Positions 1 through 12,031 of a stretch of 64,000 nt of DNA are shown piece after piece (position 1 is the stretch's first letter; every line of letters starts with the position of its first letter). A program made the translations under genes and the position numbers. The stretch is from CAWDVR01 sp044869805 (lineage in GTDB: Bacteria; Acidobacteriota; Thermoanaerobaculia; Multivoradales; SZUA-115), in assembly GCA_044869805.1 (NCBI GenBank), contig JBIOXV010000105.1:74688-138687 (forward strand). Reading direction: 5' to 3'. The notes beneath the pieces were generated by a model. It was not told where the DNA came from. It saw only the letters and a list, made by a program, of their open reading frames with translations, and did not search any database.

Positions 1-1
1 G

Positions 2-694
2 GACAGCGTGCTCATCACCCTCGCCCTGGGCAAGAGCGCGCACAACCTGCTCGAGCTGCGCGACCGCATCGCCGAGGTTCCCGCCGGCTCGCTGCTCCAC
101 CACTTCTACGAGGGGCTGCTGCGCCCCTCCTTCGACGACCCCGAGTACCGCAACGACTTCGCGCTGTGGGCGCGCCGCCAGCTCTTCGACGGTGCGCTCG
201 CCGAGCGGCTGGGCATCTTGAGCCCGTTCGATCTCGATGCCTTCGAGCACCGCGGTGGCGAGAGCCTGCGGGAGGCCCTGCTCGGCATCCTCGAGGACCG
301 GCTGACGGAGATCTCGCACGTGCCGGCGGTAGGCCCGGGGCGCGAGTTCCACTTCCTGTGCTCGCAGGTGGTGGTCTTCCCGCTCGGCCGCTCGGTGAGC
401 GATCCCGCGGAGCTCGCGGCGCTCACTCCCGAGCTGCCGCCCGGGAGCATCTTCTACCACTTCATCGACGCGCGGTTCCGGCCGCCGCGCGGCGAGAACG
501 ACTTCAGCAGTTGGCTCTCCCACTGGGGCGAGGAAGGCGAGGCCGCGCGCGAGCGGCTGGCGAGGATCGACCCGCTGTTCGGCTCGCTCGCCGATCTCGG
601 CCGTGCGGTGGCGGCAGCGCTGGCTCCGTTGGCCGAGGGAGCGACGCTGGCCACGGCCGCGCCGGCCGGCAGGGCCGCGGGAGGTGCGCCGTGA
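2..694 (+). CDS. DUF5752-like protein, 5' end outside window
   Basis: The frame is open to the left edge, so the true start lies upstream; the first visible in-frame start codon is GTG at 8. The soluble protein falls into two similar halves. Counting from that GTG, each half carries a His-Phe core (HHFYEGLLRP at 31-40, YHFIDARFRPP at 150-160) followed by an NDF..W motif (49-54 and 164-169). This duplicated pattern is what I associate with the DUF5752 family. The last 25 residues are Ala/Gly-rich. The TGA overlaps the GTG of the next gene, a TreT-like synthase, and such a pairing is common for this family. No catalytic motif is visible and the molecular function is unknown. A role in trehalose metabolism is inferred only from the operon. 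Confidence 0.75.
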   Translation, partial: DSVLITLALGKSAHNLLELRDRIAEVPAGSLLHHFYEGLLRPSFDDPEYRNDFALWARRQLFDGALAERLGILSPFDLDAFEHRGGESLREALLGILEDRLTEISHVPAVGPGREFHFLCSQVVVFPLGRSVSDPAELAALTPELPPGSIFYHFIDARFRPPRGENDFSSWLSHWGEEGEAARERLARIDPLFGSLADLGRAVAAALAPLAEGATLATAAPAGRAAGGAP

Positions 695-1932
695 GCCGCC
701 TGCTCGACGCCTACGCCCAGGTGGTCGGCGCCGGGGTGATCGACCAGCTCCGGCATCTGGCGTCCCGCCTCGAGGGCAAGCGCGTGGTACACATCAACTC
801 CACCCGCGAGGGTGGAGGCGTGGCCGAGATCCTGTACCGCCTGCTGCCCATCAAGCAGGAGCTGGGTCTCGAGGCGCACTGGGAGGTGATCCTCGGCGAC
901 GAGCGGTTCTTCCTCGCCACCAAGAAGATCCACAACGCGCTGCAGGGCCAGCGCGAAGACCTCGAGCCACGCCTGGTCGACGCCTACCACGCCATCAACC
1001 GGGCGAACGCCGAGCGGCTGCGGCCGCTGCTCGAGGAGGCGGACTTCGTGTTCATCCACGATCCACAGCCGGCGCCGCTCTTGGGCCTCTTCCCCAAGCG
1101 GCGCGGCAAGTGGATCTGGCGCTGCCACATCGACGCCAGCCGACCGCACCGGCCGGTGTGGAGGATGCTGCGCGAGCACGTCTCGGGCTACGACGCCAGC
1201 GTCTACTCGCTCGCCGCCTTCGCCAAGCCACTGCCCCATCCGCAGTACCTCATCACGCCGAGCATCGACCCGCTGTCGGAGAAGAACGTTCCCCTGCCCG
1301 AGAGCGAGCTCTCCGCCGTGGCCCAGCGCTTCGGGCTCGACCGCGGCCGGCCGCTCCTCGTCCAGGTGTCGCGCTTCGACCGCTTCAAGGACCCCCTGGG
1401 GGTGATCGCCGCCTACCGGCTGGTCAAGGCGCAGGTGCCGGCGCAGCTCGTGCTGGCCGGCAGCGGCGCCACCGACGACCCCGAAGGGCCCGAGGTGCTC
1501 AACCGGGTGCAGGAAGCGGCCGGCGCCGACCCCGACCTCAAGGTGCTGATGCTGCCGCCGGACGCCCACCGCACGATCAACGCGCTGCAACGGCTGGCCA
1601 CGGTGGTGCTGCAGAAATCGGTGCGCGAAGGGTTCGGGCTCACCGTCTCCGAGGCGCTGTGGAAGCGGCGGCCGGTGGTCGCCGGCGAGGCCGGCGGCAT
1701 CGTGCTGCAGGTGATCCACGGCCACACCGGCTTCCTGGTCAACAGCCCGGAGGGCGCGGCGCTGCGCATCCGCCAGCTCCTCGCCATGCCGGAGCTGGCG
1801 GCTCGCTGCAGCGAGAACGGCCACCGTCACGTGCGCGACAACTTCCTCTTGACCCGTCACGTGCGCGAGTACCTGACCCTGATGCTGGCGCTCGCCGAGT
1901 CCTGCGGGGCGCGGCTGGAGGTCGCCGCTTGA
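691..1932 (+). CDS. treT: TreT-like trehalose synthase, GT4 glycosyltransferase
   Basis: 413 residues from GTG 691, which overlaps the previous stop as GTGA. The N-terminal segment RVVHINSTREGGGVAEIL (residues 31-48) is the signature of TreT-type enzymes, which make trehalose from an NDP-glucose and glucose. The C-terminal half has the GT4 donor site, REGFGLTVSEA (about 310-322), with its acidic pair. The open frame extends about 525 bases further upstream, but that part lies on the DUF5752 gene in another frame, and the TreT-like homology begins at GTG 691. Its stop overlaps a TTG start for OtsB, so the run is translationally coupled. Cytoplasmic; no signal peptide. A different NDP-glucose acceptor specificity cannot be excluded from sequence alone. 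Confidence 0.88.
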   Translation: MSRLLDAYAQVVGAGVIDQLRHLASRLEGKRVVHINSTREGGGVAEILYRLLPIKQELGLEAHWEVILGDERFFLATKKIHNALQGQREDLEPRLVDAYHAINRANAERLRPLLEEADFVFIHDPQPAPLLGLFPKRRGKWIWRCHIDASRPHRPVWRMLREHVSGYDASVYSLAAFAKPLPHPQYLITPSIDPLSEKNVPLPESELSAVAQRFGLDRGRPLLVQVSRFDRFKDPLGVIAAYRLVKAQVPAQLVLAGSGATDDPEGPEVLNRVQEAAGADPDLKVLMLPPDAHRTINALQRLATVVLQKSVREGFGLTVSEALWKRRPVVAGEAGGIVLQVIHGHTGFLVNSPEGAALRIRQLLAMPELAARCSENGHRHVRDNFLLTRHVREYLTLMLALAESCGARLEVAA

Positions 1933-2779
1933 ACGGTGCCGAGGCCGGCGGCGCTTCGTCGCCGGCGCCCGCCGCCCTCGAAGGGGCCGGCTTCCCGGCC
2001 CTGGCGGCAGTGCCGGAGGAGCTGTGGCGGCGCGCCGCCGCCGCGCCGGAGCGGCTGCTGCTGCTCGACTACGACGGCACGCTGGCGCCCTTCGCCGTCG
2101 ACCCGGCGCAGGCCTTCCTGCTGCCCGCGGTGAGCCGCTCGCTGCGGCGCCTCGCGGATTCGGTCCACACCCAGGTGGGCATCGTCTCCGGCCGGCCGCT
2201 AGAGGGCCTGCTGGCGCTGCTCGGCCCGTGGCACGGGCCGCTGGTGGCCGAGCACGGCTGGACTCTCCGCTGGCCGGACGGCGAGATCGCACGCCATCCG
2301 CTGGACCCGGCGCGGGAAACTCGGCTGGCCGAGGCGGCGGACGCCGCCGCGCGCGAGGTGGCCGCGGTACGGGTGGAGCGCAAGCGCACCGCCGTGGTGG
2401 CCCACACCCGCGGGCTGCCCACCGCCGTGGCGCGCGACGCCGCAGCGGCCGTCGAGCTCCGGTGGCGGCCGGCGACCGCGAACGGGGGCTTGCGGCTCAC
2501 GGAGATCGACGGCGGGCTCGAGCTGCGCGCCACGGGCCACGACAAGGGCACGGCGGTCGCCGAGCTGCTGGCGCGGAGGCCGGGGGCGACCTTCGCGGTC
2601 TACCTCGGGGACGACCACACGGACGAGGACGCCTTCGCCGCGGTCGACGGCCGCGGCCTGGGCTTGAGGGTCGGACGCGGCGAGCGGCCGTCGCGGGCGG
2701 TGGGGACGCTGCCGGACTGCGAGGCGGTGGCCGAGTTCCTCGCCGCCTGGCGGGTTCGGGTGGAAACGGAAGGGGAACC

Positions 2780-2783
<4 letters not shown>
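1929..2783 (+). CDS. otsB: Trehalose-6-phosphate phosphatase
   Basis: 284 residues, HAD-superfamily phosphatase that removes phosphate from trehalose-6-phosphate, the second step after OtsA. Motif I is LLLDYDGTLAPF near residue 46, with the two Asp residues of the nucleophile motif. The C-terminal acid motif is YLGDDHTDEDAF near residue 224. SGRP near residue 85 is the usual cap-adjacent motif. I place the start at TTG 1929, which overlaps the stop of the upstream gene (TTGA); no better in-frame start exists before the Ala/Gly-rich N-terminal leader of about 25 residues. The TGA overlaps the GTG of otsA. Length is normal for bacterial OtsB. Confidence 0.93.
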
Positions 2784-4234
<1,451 letters not shown>

Positions 4235-4342
4235 GAGCCTGCGAAGAAACCGTCGCGAGCTGGGCCGAATGCTAGGAGCGGGACCCGCGACAACGCAGGC
4301 GGCCCGGGCAGCAGGTTTATGCACAGGCTCTGAGGGGTCGCG

Positions 4343-4348
4343 TAAGAT
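4343..4348 (+). promoter_or_regulatory. Possible -10 element upstream of manC
   Basis: TAAGAT lies six bases before the manC ATG and there is no Shine-Dalgarno sequence in the gap, which would fit a leaderless or very short-leader transcript. No convincing -35 is seen. This is one of several starts in the window preceded closely by a TAGAAT-like hexamer. Confidence 0.3.
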
Positions 4349-4354
4349 CGCTCG

Positions 4355-5708
4355 ATGATCCCCATCGTCCTTTCCGGCGGCAGTGGCACTCGGCTGTGGC
4401 CGGTGTCGCGCGCCACCTGCCCCAAGCAGTTCGTGGAGCTGTTCGACGAGTCGCTGCTCGCCAAGACCTTGAAGCGCCTGGCGCCGCTCGGCTCGCCGTG
4501 GGTGGTCGCGGTGGCCGAGCAGCGCTTCCTCACCCAGCGCGTGCTCGCCGAGCTCGGGCTGCCCAGCGGGCAAGCGCTCTACGAGCCGCGCGGGCGGAAC
4601 ACGGCGCCGGCCGTGGCCCTGGCCTGTCGCGTGCTCCTCGACCGCGGTCTGGGTGAGGACGTGGCCGGCATCTTCCCCGCGGATCACCTGATCCAGGACG
4701 AGGCCGGCTTTCACGCCGTCTGCCGGCTGGCGGAGGAATGCGCCCGCCGCGGCCAGGTCGCGACGCTCGGCATCCGCCCGACCTTCGCCTCGACCGGCTT
4801 CGGCTACGTCGAGGCGAGCCCCGAGGTCTTCGCCTCGTCCGACGGCCACCGTGCATTCACCGCTCGCGGCTTCCGCGAGAAGCCCGACGCGCCGACCGCG
4901 GAAGCGTTCGTCGCCGCGGGCAACTTCTACTGGAACGCCGGCATGTTCGTGTTCCAGGTGGCGACCATGGCCCGCCATCTCGAGCGCTTCCTGCCCGAGC
5001 TGTGGCGCGAGGTCTCGGCGCTGGCGCCCGACCTCGGGGACCTCGCGGCGGCCTACGAGCGCCTCGCGCCCGAGAGCCTGGACTACGGCGTCATGGAGCA
5101 CTTGGCCGAGCAGGTGGTGATCCCTTGCGCTGTGGGCTGGAGCGACGTCGGAAGCTGGGACGAGGTGGCCCGGCTTGCGGCCGGCGGTGGCAACGTGTTC
5201 GCGGAGGGCGGCAGCGACAACTTCGTCTTCCCGCACGGCGATCGCGTCTACGGCCTGGTGGGGGTCTCCGACCTGATCGTGGTCGACACCGCCGACGCGC
5301 TGCTCATCGCCCGCCGCGGCGCCAGCCAAGGGGTCAAGTCGGTGGTGGACCGGCTGCGGGAAGCGGGGCGGCGGGAGGCCACGGAGCACGCCTACGAGCA
5401 TCGCCCGTGGGGCTCCTTCGAAGTGCTGCGCGACACCCCCAGGTTCAAGTCGAAGATCCTGCGCGTGGCGCCCGGGCAGCGGCTCTCCTACCAGTCGCAC
5501 GCGCACCGCAGCGAACATTGGGTCGTAGTGGCGGGCGAGCCCGAGGTGGTGCTGGACGGCGAAGTGCTCCGCCCCCGTGCCGGCGAGGCGGTCTACATCC
5601 CGCGCGGCGCCAAGCACCGCATTCGCAACCCCGGGAGCGAGCCGGTCGAGATCGTCGAGGTGCAGCTCGGCACCTACTTCGGCGAGGACGACATCGTGCG
5701 CTACGAGG

Positions 5709-5728
<20 letters not shown>
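4355..5728 (+). CDS. manC: Mannose-1-phosphate guanylyltransferase (ManC/AlgA type)
   Basis: 457 residues. The N-terminal nucleotidyltransferase domain opens with VLSGGSGTRLWPVSR (5-19), the pyrophosphorylase signature, and makes GDP-mannose from GTP and mannose-1-phosphate. The C-terminal cupin (about 349-445; RPWGSFEVL, then a His-rich metal-site strand and YIPRGAKHRI) is the type II phosphomannose isomerase domain, so a bifunctional AlgA/ManC-type enzyme is likely. It supplies GDP-mannose for polysaccharide synthesis and could serve the exopolysaccharide genes at 28-33 kb. The gene stands alone after a 120-base gap, and its last 20 bases overlap the start of the following dihydrouridine synthase gene. 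Confidence 0.93.
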
Positions 5729-6875
<1,147 letters not shown>

Positions 6876-6887
6876 CAGGTGGGCCAA

Positions 6888-8441
6888 CTACCCGCCCTCC
6901 GCCTCCCGCATCAGCTTCTCGAAGCCGGCCGCGTCGGTGACGAACGGCGGCCGCTTCATGGTGGCGACGCAGGAGGTGTCGAGGCCCTCCGCCGTGCCGC
7001 GCTCGATGAACTGACCGACCAGCCGGTCGTAGCACTCGGGGTTCGAGAGGCCGCCGGTGCCGTGGTGGCCGTCCGGGACCACCAGGTGGAGACCGCGCGA
7101 GAAGTGCGGCGCCGCCTGCTCGGCCCACAGCGGCGGGGTCACCGGGTCGTAAGGCCCGGAGACGAAGAGCGTGGGGACGTCGGAGACCACCGGCTGGTGG
7201 TAGCCCTCCGGCGCCTCGCCCCGCGCCCACTCCCGGCAGGCCGCGACCTGCTGGAGCACCCGGTAGCCGCGCAGGTAGGTGCCGGCGATCGCCGGCTCGA
7301 TCGCCCCTTCCGGGATGAAGGGCACGTCCTCGGCGCAGGTCACCGAGAGGTGCATGCCGAAAGCGAGCACCTGCCGGAAGGCCGGCTCCCAGAGCATCGC
7401 CAGGCGGGCGAAGGGGTCGAAGTCCCCCTGCGCGGCGCGGTGGAGCACGTAGGGCGTGGCCGAGGCGGTAAAGGCGTTGTACAGCGTAAAGCGGGTCTGC
7501 TCGGCGAAGATGTCGCGCGGGATGGTCACCGCCACGGGCTTGCCGTCCACCGGGCTCTTGACCGTGGCCCGCCCGCGCTCGCGATCGAGCCCGGCCAGGA
7601 CTCTCTCGTGCTCCGCCTCGATCTCCGGGAAGGCCGCGGCGCAGGCAGGCTCGGCGGCGCAGGCGTCGAGCACCATGTCGAGAGACCGCTTGCCGTCGCG
7701 GGCGTGGTAGAGCGGCAGGTACTGATCCATGCCCGCCACGCCCTCGAGGATCGCGCTGCGCACGTGCTCGCCGTGCCGGCGGATGTAGACCTGGGCGGCG
7801 CGCGTGCCGTAGGAGCCGCCCTGGAGGTTGATCTCGTCGTAGCCCAGCCACTTCCGGACCTCGTCGATGTCGTCCATGGCGATCGAGGTGGTGTACTGGG
7901 TGAGGTCGGCGTTCTTCTCCAGCTCGGCGCGGCAGCGGCGCACCTCGGCGGGCGGCAGGGTGGGCTCGAAGTAAGCCTGCACGTCTTTGGGATCTTGCGG
8001 CACCTTGCAGTCCAGGCGGTGCGAGGACCCGGTGCCCCGCTGGTCGACGAGCACGATGTCGCGCCGGGCGCGGATCGTGCGGTCCTGGGCCCAGCCGGCG
8101 GCGGCGTTGGTGGCGAAGTCGCCGGGCCCGCCGGCGAAGCTGAACAGAGGATCGGGCGCCGGCTCCTTCGCCAGGGCCGGCACCACGATGACGTTGAGGT
8201 CGATCTTGCGTCCGCTCTTCGCGGCGCGATTCTCCCACACCGAGTAGGTGCCGCAGAGCAGCTTCTCCTTCGCTCCCTCGACCTTGCAGGGCTCGAGCGG
8301 CAGGCGGCGGGCCGCGAGGTCGGCCGCGCCCGACGACGCGCAGCCGGAGGCGGCCACCAGGGCGAGGAGCGCCGCAGCCAAGGCGCGGCCCGGCAGCCTG
8401 CGAGCCGGCGAGGATCGAAGAGTCTTTCGCAGTCGCTTCAT
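6888..8441 (-). CDS. Secreted alpha/beta-hydrolase peptidase (TAP-like)
   Basis: 517 residues from ATG 8441, chosen because GGAGGTG precedes it; an in-frame start eight codons upstream has no such site. The N-terminus is an export signal ending in AASGC, a plausible lipobox, so the protein is likely a lipoprotein. The nucleophile elbow GGSYGTR sits near residue 207. SGPYDPVTP (Asp, near 430) and DGHHGTGG (His, near 460) complete a Ser-Asp-His triad. The order with a C-terminal TAP-like domain matches tripeptidyl/proline aminopeptidases of the S33 type. Probably cleaves N-terminal peptides outside the cytoplasm; substrate unknown. Divergent from the kinase gene across 134 bases. Confidence 0.88.
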   Translation of the reverse strand: MKRLRKTLRSSPARRLPGRALAAALLALVAASGCASSGAADLAARRLPLEPCKVEGAKEKLLCGTYSVWENRAAKSGRKIDLNVIVVPALAKEPAPDPLFSFAGGPGDFATNAAAGWAQDRTIRARRDIVLVDQRGTGSSHRLDCKVPQDPKDVQAYFEPTLPPAEVRRCRAELEKNADLTQYTTSIAMDDIDEVRKWLGYDEINLQGGSYGTRAAQVYIRRHGEHVRSAILEGVAGMDQYLPLYHARDGKRSLDMVLDACAAEPACAAAFPEIEAEHERVLAGLDRERGRATVKSPVDGKPVAVTIPRDIFAEQTRFTLYNAFTASATPYVLHRAAQGDFDPFARLAMLWEPAFRQVLAFGMHLSVTCAEDVPFIPEGAIEPAIAGTYLRGYRVLQQVAACREWARGEAPEGYHQPVVSDVPTLFVSGPYDPVTPPLWAEQAAPHFSRGLHLVVPDGHHGTGGLSNPECYDRLVGQFIERGTAEGLDTSCVATMKRPPFVTDAAGFEKLMREAEGG

Positions 8442-8552
8442 CGCGGGCACCTCCGGCAGGGACACGAGTCTCGCTCTCCTTTACGCCTCGGCCCCGGCGA
8501 GGTTGCAGCCCCGCGCGCCGCAGGTTTGCGCCGCCCGCCGTGTTCCTTCCGC

Positions 8553-8558
8553 TAGACT
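8553..8558 (+). promoter_or_regulatory. Possible -10 element upstream of kinase gene
   Basis: TAGACT lies 17 bases before the ATG at 8576 in the divergent gap between the peptidase and kinase genes. No clear -35 partner. Weak evidence from position and similarity to other TAGAAT-like hexamers in the window. Confidence 0.3.
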
Positions 8559-8575
8559 GGAGCGCGTTTTCCGGC

Positions 8576-10762
8576 ATGGACACGCTGATCGGCAAGACCC
8601 TCGGTCGATACCGCCTGGAGTCGTCGCTCGGGGTAGGCGGCATGGCGGAGGTGTACCGCGCCTCCGACGACCGGCTGGGGCGCGCCGTGGCGGTGAAGGT
8701 GGTGCTCCCCATCTATGCCGGCAGCGAGGAGTTCCGCCAGCGCTTCCTGCGCGAGGCGCGCCTGGTGGCGGCGCTCGAGCACCCCAACGTGGTGCCGATC
8801 TACGACTTCGGCGAGGAAGGCGGCCTCCCCTACCTGGTGATGCCGCTGTTCGAGGGCGGCGCGCTCTCCAGCCGGCTGGACGGAGCGCCGCTCTCGCCGG
8901 CGCAGGTGGCGCGCTGGCTCCGCGACCTCGCCGCGGCGCTCGACGCCGCGCACCGCGCCGGCGTGCTGCACCGCGACGTCAAGCCCAGCAACGTGCTGAT
9001 CGACAAGAACGGCCGCGCACTGCTCGCCGACTTCGGCATCGCGCTCGCGGCCGGGGTCGCCACCCGGCTGACCGTCACCGGCACGGTGATCGGCACTCCC
9101 GGCTACATGGCGCCGGAGCTCGCCGCGGGCGAGGCGGCTTCGCCGGCCTCGGACCGCTACGCGCTGGGCGTCCTCGCCTACGAGCTGCTGACCGGGGCGC
9201 CCCCCTTCGTCGGCGAGAGCCCGCTCGCCGTGCTCAGCCAGCACGCCACCAGGCCCGTGCCGCCGGTTTCCACCCGGCTCTCCGGCGCGCCGCCCGGCCT
9301 CGACCCGCTGTTCGCCTCGATGCTCGCCAAGGCCCCTCTGGAACGACCGGCCAGCGCCGGCGAGTTCGCCGAGGAGCTGGGCCGCATGTTTGCCGGCGAG
9401 GGGACGGCGCCCACCCTCTCGCTCACCGGGACTGCCCCTGTCCGCTCCACCGCCGCGAGCACGGGCGCCGGGACGCGAGCGGCTTCCCCACCCTCCTCTG
9501 CGCTCACCGTGCTGAGCCTGGAGCCGGCTCCCGGCCGGCGGCGCAATCTGCTGCGCGCGCTCGCGGCCGCGGCCCTCCTGCTCGCCTCGGCGGCCGGCGG
9601 AGCGTGGCTCTGGCAACGCTTCTCGGCCCCACCGGCCGGGCTGGCAGAGGAAGAGGTTGGCGGGACGGACGACGCGGCGGCGGTTGCCGAAGGCGCGGCA
9701 AACGAGCCAGTCGCGGGCGCGCGGGGGGTCCCGAGTGGCTTGGGCGCGAGCCCACCCCCGGCGCCCGCGCCGGGACCGCCGGCGGCCGGCGACGAGGCCT
9801 CGGCTCGAGAGACTCCCGCCGCCTCTCCGTTACCCTCCGGCGCCCGAGGTCCGGCGCTCCACGCCGGGCCTGGCGGCGAGGACAGGCCAGGCGGAGCCCC
9901 AGCCGGCGCCGGCCAGCCGCGCCAACCGCCGTTCGGGCGCCGCGGGCAGGAAGCGGGCGCGCCCCTGCCACTGCAGCGCCCTCGCCTTCGCCCGCGGCCC
10001 GGCATCGCGGGCGAGGGAGGGCGAGCGCGGGGCGAGATCCCCGGCCGCGAGGCACCGGCGACCGAGGCCGAGTTCCTGCGCCTCCAGGAGCGCGCCGAGG
10101 CCGCCGCGGCGCGCAATGCGGACGGCAACACTGGCGGCGCGATGAGCGCCTTTGCCGAGGGCGGGCTCGCCTACCTCGCGGGCGACGAGGCGAAGGCCGC
10201 CGACAGCCTCGCCGAGGTTCAGAAGCTCGGCGGCATGCCGGTCATGATGGTCGCCGCCGGCCCGCTGTGGGTGATCCGCGACCGCGCGCCCGGCTCGCCG
10301 TTCCAGCCCTGGGAGCTCGCCGTGGCCTTCGGCGACGGCCGTGGCGCGGGGCTCGCCGCGGTCGACGAGCGGCTGGCGAGCGCGCCGGAAGACCTCCGCG
10401 CTCGCTTCGGTCGCGCCTACCTCTCGCGCCTGCACGGCCGCCACGAGCTGGCGATCGCGGACGCCGCCGCGTGCCACGAGCAGGCCGGAGAAGCCGGCGA
10501 GCTCAAGAAGAGCTTCCTCGCGGCCTTCCTCGCCGACGAGCACGCGGCGCTCGGGCACTGGGCGGATGCGCTCGCCTGGTATCGGCAGGCGATCGCCGGC
10601 GGCGGCAAGGCGGCCGGCGCGCTGGCGCTCGAGGCGGCGCGCATCGCCGAGGAGAAGCTCGGCGACCGTCAAGCCGCTGCCGAGATGCTCACCGCGGCCT
10701 GCAAGGCCGGCAATGTCATGGCGTGCCGGCGAGCGGAAGCGCTAGGCGGTCGCGAGCCCTGA
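8576..10762 (+). CDS. Transmembrane Ser/Thr protein kinase with C-terminal helical repeats
   Basis: 728 residues. The N-terminal kinase domain (about 11-275) is complete: glycine loop GVGGMAEVY (19-27), Lys41 in AVAVKVV, HRDVKPSN near 133, DFG near 151, GTPGYMAPE near 175. A juxtamembrane linker leads to one membrane span (about 322-340). The outer part begins with a long Pro/Ala/Gly-rich stretch (about 345-490), then a helical TPR-like region to the end. This is the PknB-like layout with a non-PASTA sensor. ATG 8576 is chosen because MDTLIGKTLGRYRL is the usual kinase opening. The 3' end overlaps the convergent membrane-protein gene by 47 bases. Confidence 0.92.
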   Translation: MDTLIGKTLGRYRLESSLGVGGMAEVYRASDDRLGRAVAVKVVLPIYAGSEEFRQRFLREARLVAALEHPNVVPIYDFGEEGGLPYLVMPLFEGGALSSRLDGAPLSPAQVARWLRDLAAALDAAHRAGVLHRDVKPSNVLIDKNGRALLADFGIALAAGVATRLTVTGTVIGTPGYMAPELAAGEAASPASDRYALGVLAYELLTGAPPFVGESPLAVLSQHATRPVPPVSTRLSGAPPGLDPLFASMLAKAPLERPASAGEFAEELGRMFAGEGTAPTLSLTGTAPVRSTAASTGAGTRAASPPSSALTVLSLEPAPGRRRNLLRALAAAALLLASAAGGAWLWQRFSAPPAGLAEEEVGGTDDAAAVAEGAANEPVAGARGVPSGLGASPPPAPAPGPPAAGDEASARETPAASPLPSGARGPALHAGPGGEDRPGGAPAGAGQPRQPPFGRRGQEAGAPLPLQRPRLRPRPGIAGEGGRARGEIPGREAPATEAEFLRLQERAEAAAARNADGNTGGAMSAFAEGGLAYLAGDEAKAADSLAEVQKLGGMPVMMVAAGPLWVIRDRAPGSPFQPWELAVAFGDGRGAGLAAVDERLASAPEDLRARFGRAYLSRLHGRHELAIADAAACHEQAGEAGELKKSFLAAFLADEHAALGHWADALAWYRQAIAGGGKAAGALALEAARIAEEKLGDRQAAAEMLTAACKAGNVMACRRAEALGGREP

Positions 10763-11351
10763 GGGTCGAGGCCCAGCGGGCGAGCGCCCAATTCGTCGGC
10801 AGGTAGAGAACCAGCGGGTAGGCCGTCATGCAGAACAGCAGATAGGCCCACTCCGGCATCAGCGTCTGCTCGATGCCGAACGGCTTCCACAGCCAGTTGA
10901 TGTTGAGCGCCGGGTCGGTCAGAAGGTAGGTCACCGGCAGCACCACCCACGCGATCGCCGTTTGCAGCTTCCAGCCGCGCGGGTCGTAGCCCAGCCGCTG
11001 GATCGCCCACAGCACCAGCACCGGCACCACCACGTGAAACAGCGACAGCAGCCGCAGCCACAGCGGCTCCATGGGGTCGAACATGTACTCGGTGCCGCCC
11101 ACCGGATGGAAACCGGTGAGGAGGGCGCTCAGGAAGTCGACCGTCCACACGACCTGGATCAGCAGCACGGCGACGGCTTGCGAGGAAAAGAGCAGCGGGC
11201 TCTCGAGCCAGACCGCGGCGAACAAGACGAAGTTCGCCAGGTCGCAGAACCAGAGGAAATTCGCCGGCCCGTTCATGATCCAGTAGGCCGGCACCCAGGC
11301 CGCCATCCAGGCCGTGACGACGAGCTTGAGCGCGAGCGGGACGCGGTGCAT
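10716..11351 (-). CDS. Multi-pass membrane protein of unknown function
   Basis: 211 residues from ATG 11351; a TTG six codons upstream is a weaker alternative. Five or six hydrophobic segments are separated by short loops with many aromatic residues (WAYLLF, NINWLWKPFG). The segment FHVVVPVLVLWAIQRLGYDPRGW includes an in-membrane His-Pro feature, but I recognise no catalytic motif. The 3' end runs 47 bases into the kinase gene on the other strand. No partner gene on its own strand, so no function can be proposed from context. Confidence 0.8.
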   Translation of the reverse strand: MHRVPLALKLVVTAWMAAWVPAYWIMNGPANFLWFCDLANFVLFAAVWLESPLLFSSQAVAVLLIQVVWTVDFLSALLTGFHPVGGTEYMFDPMEPLWLRLLSLFHVVVPVLVLWAIQRLGYDPRGWKLQTAIAWVVLPVTYLLTDPALNINWLWKPFGIEQTLMPEWAYLLFCMTAYPLVLYLPTNWALARWASTLRARDRLALPLAGTP

Positions 11352-11613
11352 GGCAGAGCGGACGCCCAAGCTATCAGAAGCCCGGCCCTCCCTGCCCCGC
11401 CGGCGCCTGCTCTTGTCGGAGAATGACGGCGTCGTTGGTATCCCTAGGCCCGCTGTTGATTTCTACTTCCTTGCTGTTGGTTTTTCTTTCGCCCGCCGAA
11501 AACCGCCTTCTCCTTACTCCTAGTCCTCCATACTGACTTGCGAAAAGCCGCACGCGGGCCTCAGGGGTCGCGGTGGCCGCCGAGCTGCGCCGCGGCGGCA
11601 GAGGAGGACTCTC

Positions 11614-11901
11614 ATGTCGTTCCCTACCCCTCGGCTCGCGTGTGCCCGCCGGGTCGCCGCGGCTGCGCTCGTGCTCGCTCTCGGCCTCACTCCACTCACT
11701 GCGCTAGCCGCGCCGATCGGCCTGGATTCCGGGCCGCGCGCCGGCGTCATCGCCGCACTCGATCTCCTAGGTGCCTGGTGGCGTTGGATCGCGGACGTGC
11801 TCGACGGTGACAATCGGAGTGGGTCGGATGGTGAGGTTCGGGAGTTGCGCGGTGTGGCGGAGAAGTGCGGGCCAACCTTGGACCCTGCAGGTGGGCGGTA
11901 A
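11614..11901 (+). CDS. Small secreted protein, unknown function
   Basis: 95 residues with a clear export signal: Arg-containing N-terminus, hydrophobic core AALVLALGLTPLTALA and an Ala-x-Ala cut site near residue 33, leaving about 62 residues. The mature part has a Trp-rich helix (LLGAWWRWIADVL) and an acidic Gly/Ser stretch, ending CGPTLDPAGGR with one Cys. A strong ribosome-binding site (GAGGAGG) precedes the ATG. It sits 130 bases before the TPR protein gene at 12032 and is followed by a GC hairpin. No recognised family. A processed peptide signal is one possibility; a structural secreted protein is another. Confidence 0.65.
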   Translation: MSFPTPRLACARRVAAAALVLALGLTPLTALAAPIGLDSGPRAGVIAALDLLGAWWRWIADVLDGDNRSGSDGEVRELRGVAEKCGPTLDPAGGR

Positions 11902-11978
11902 GCACAGGCAGAGCCGCCAGTCGACCTAGAGGTCCTCAGCGGTCTGGCTGAGGTCGGCGATCGCACGCCCGCGGCCAC

Positions 11979-12003
11979 AAAAGGGGGGACTTTGTCCCCC
12001 TTT
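11979..12003 (+). terminator. GC hairpin with T-rich flank
   Basis: AAAGGGGGGAC and GTCCCCCTTT form a stem of about ten pairs around a three-base TTT loop, followed by CTCCTTT. It lies 78 bases after the small secreted gene and 29 bases before the TPR gene start. It may end the first transcript, act as an attenuator or be an operator for the second gene. Confidence 0.55.
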
Positions 12004-12031
12004 CTCCTTTCGTGTACACTCTGCCGAAGAA

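Noticed and set aside
11520..11978. Minus-strand open frame opposite the small secreted gene
   Set aside because: Arg/Ser/Ala-rich shadow without a start signal; the plus strand has a strong ribosome site and signal peptide.
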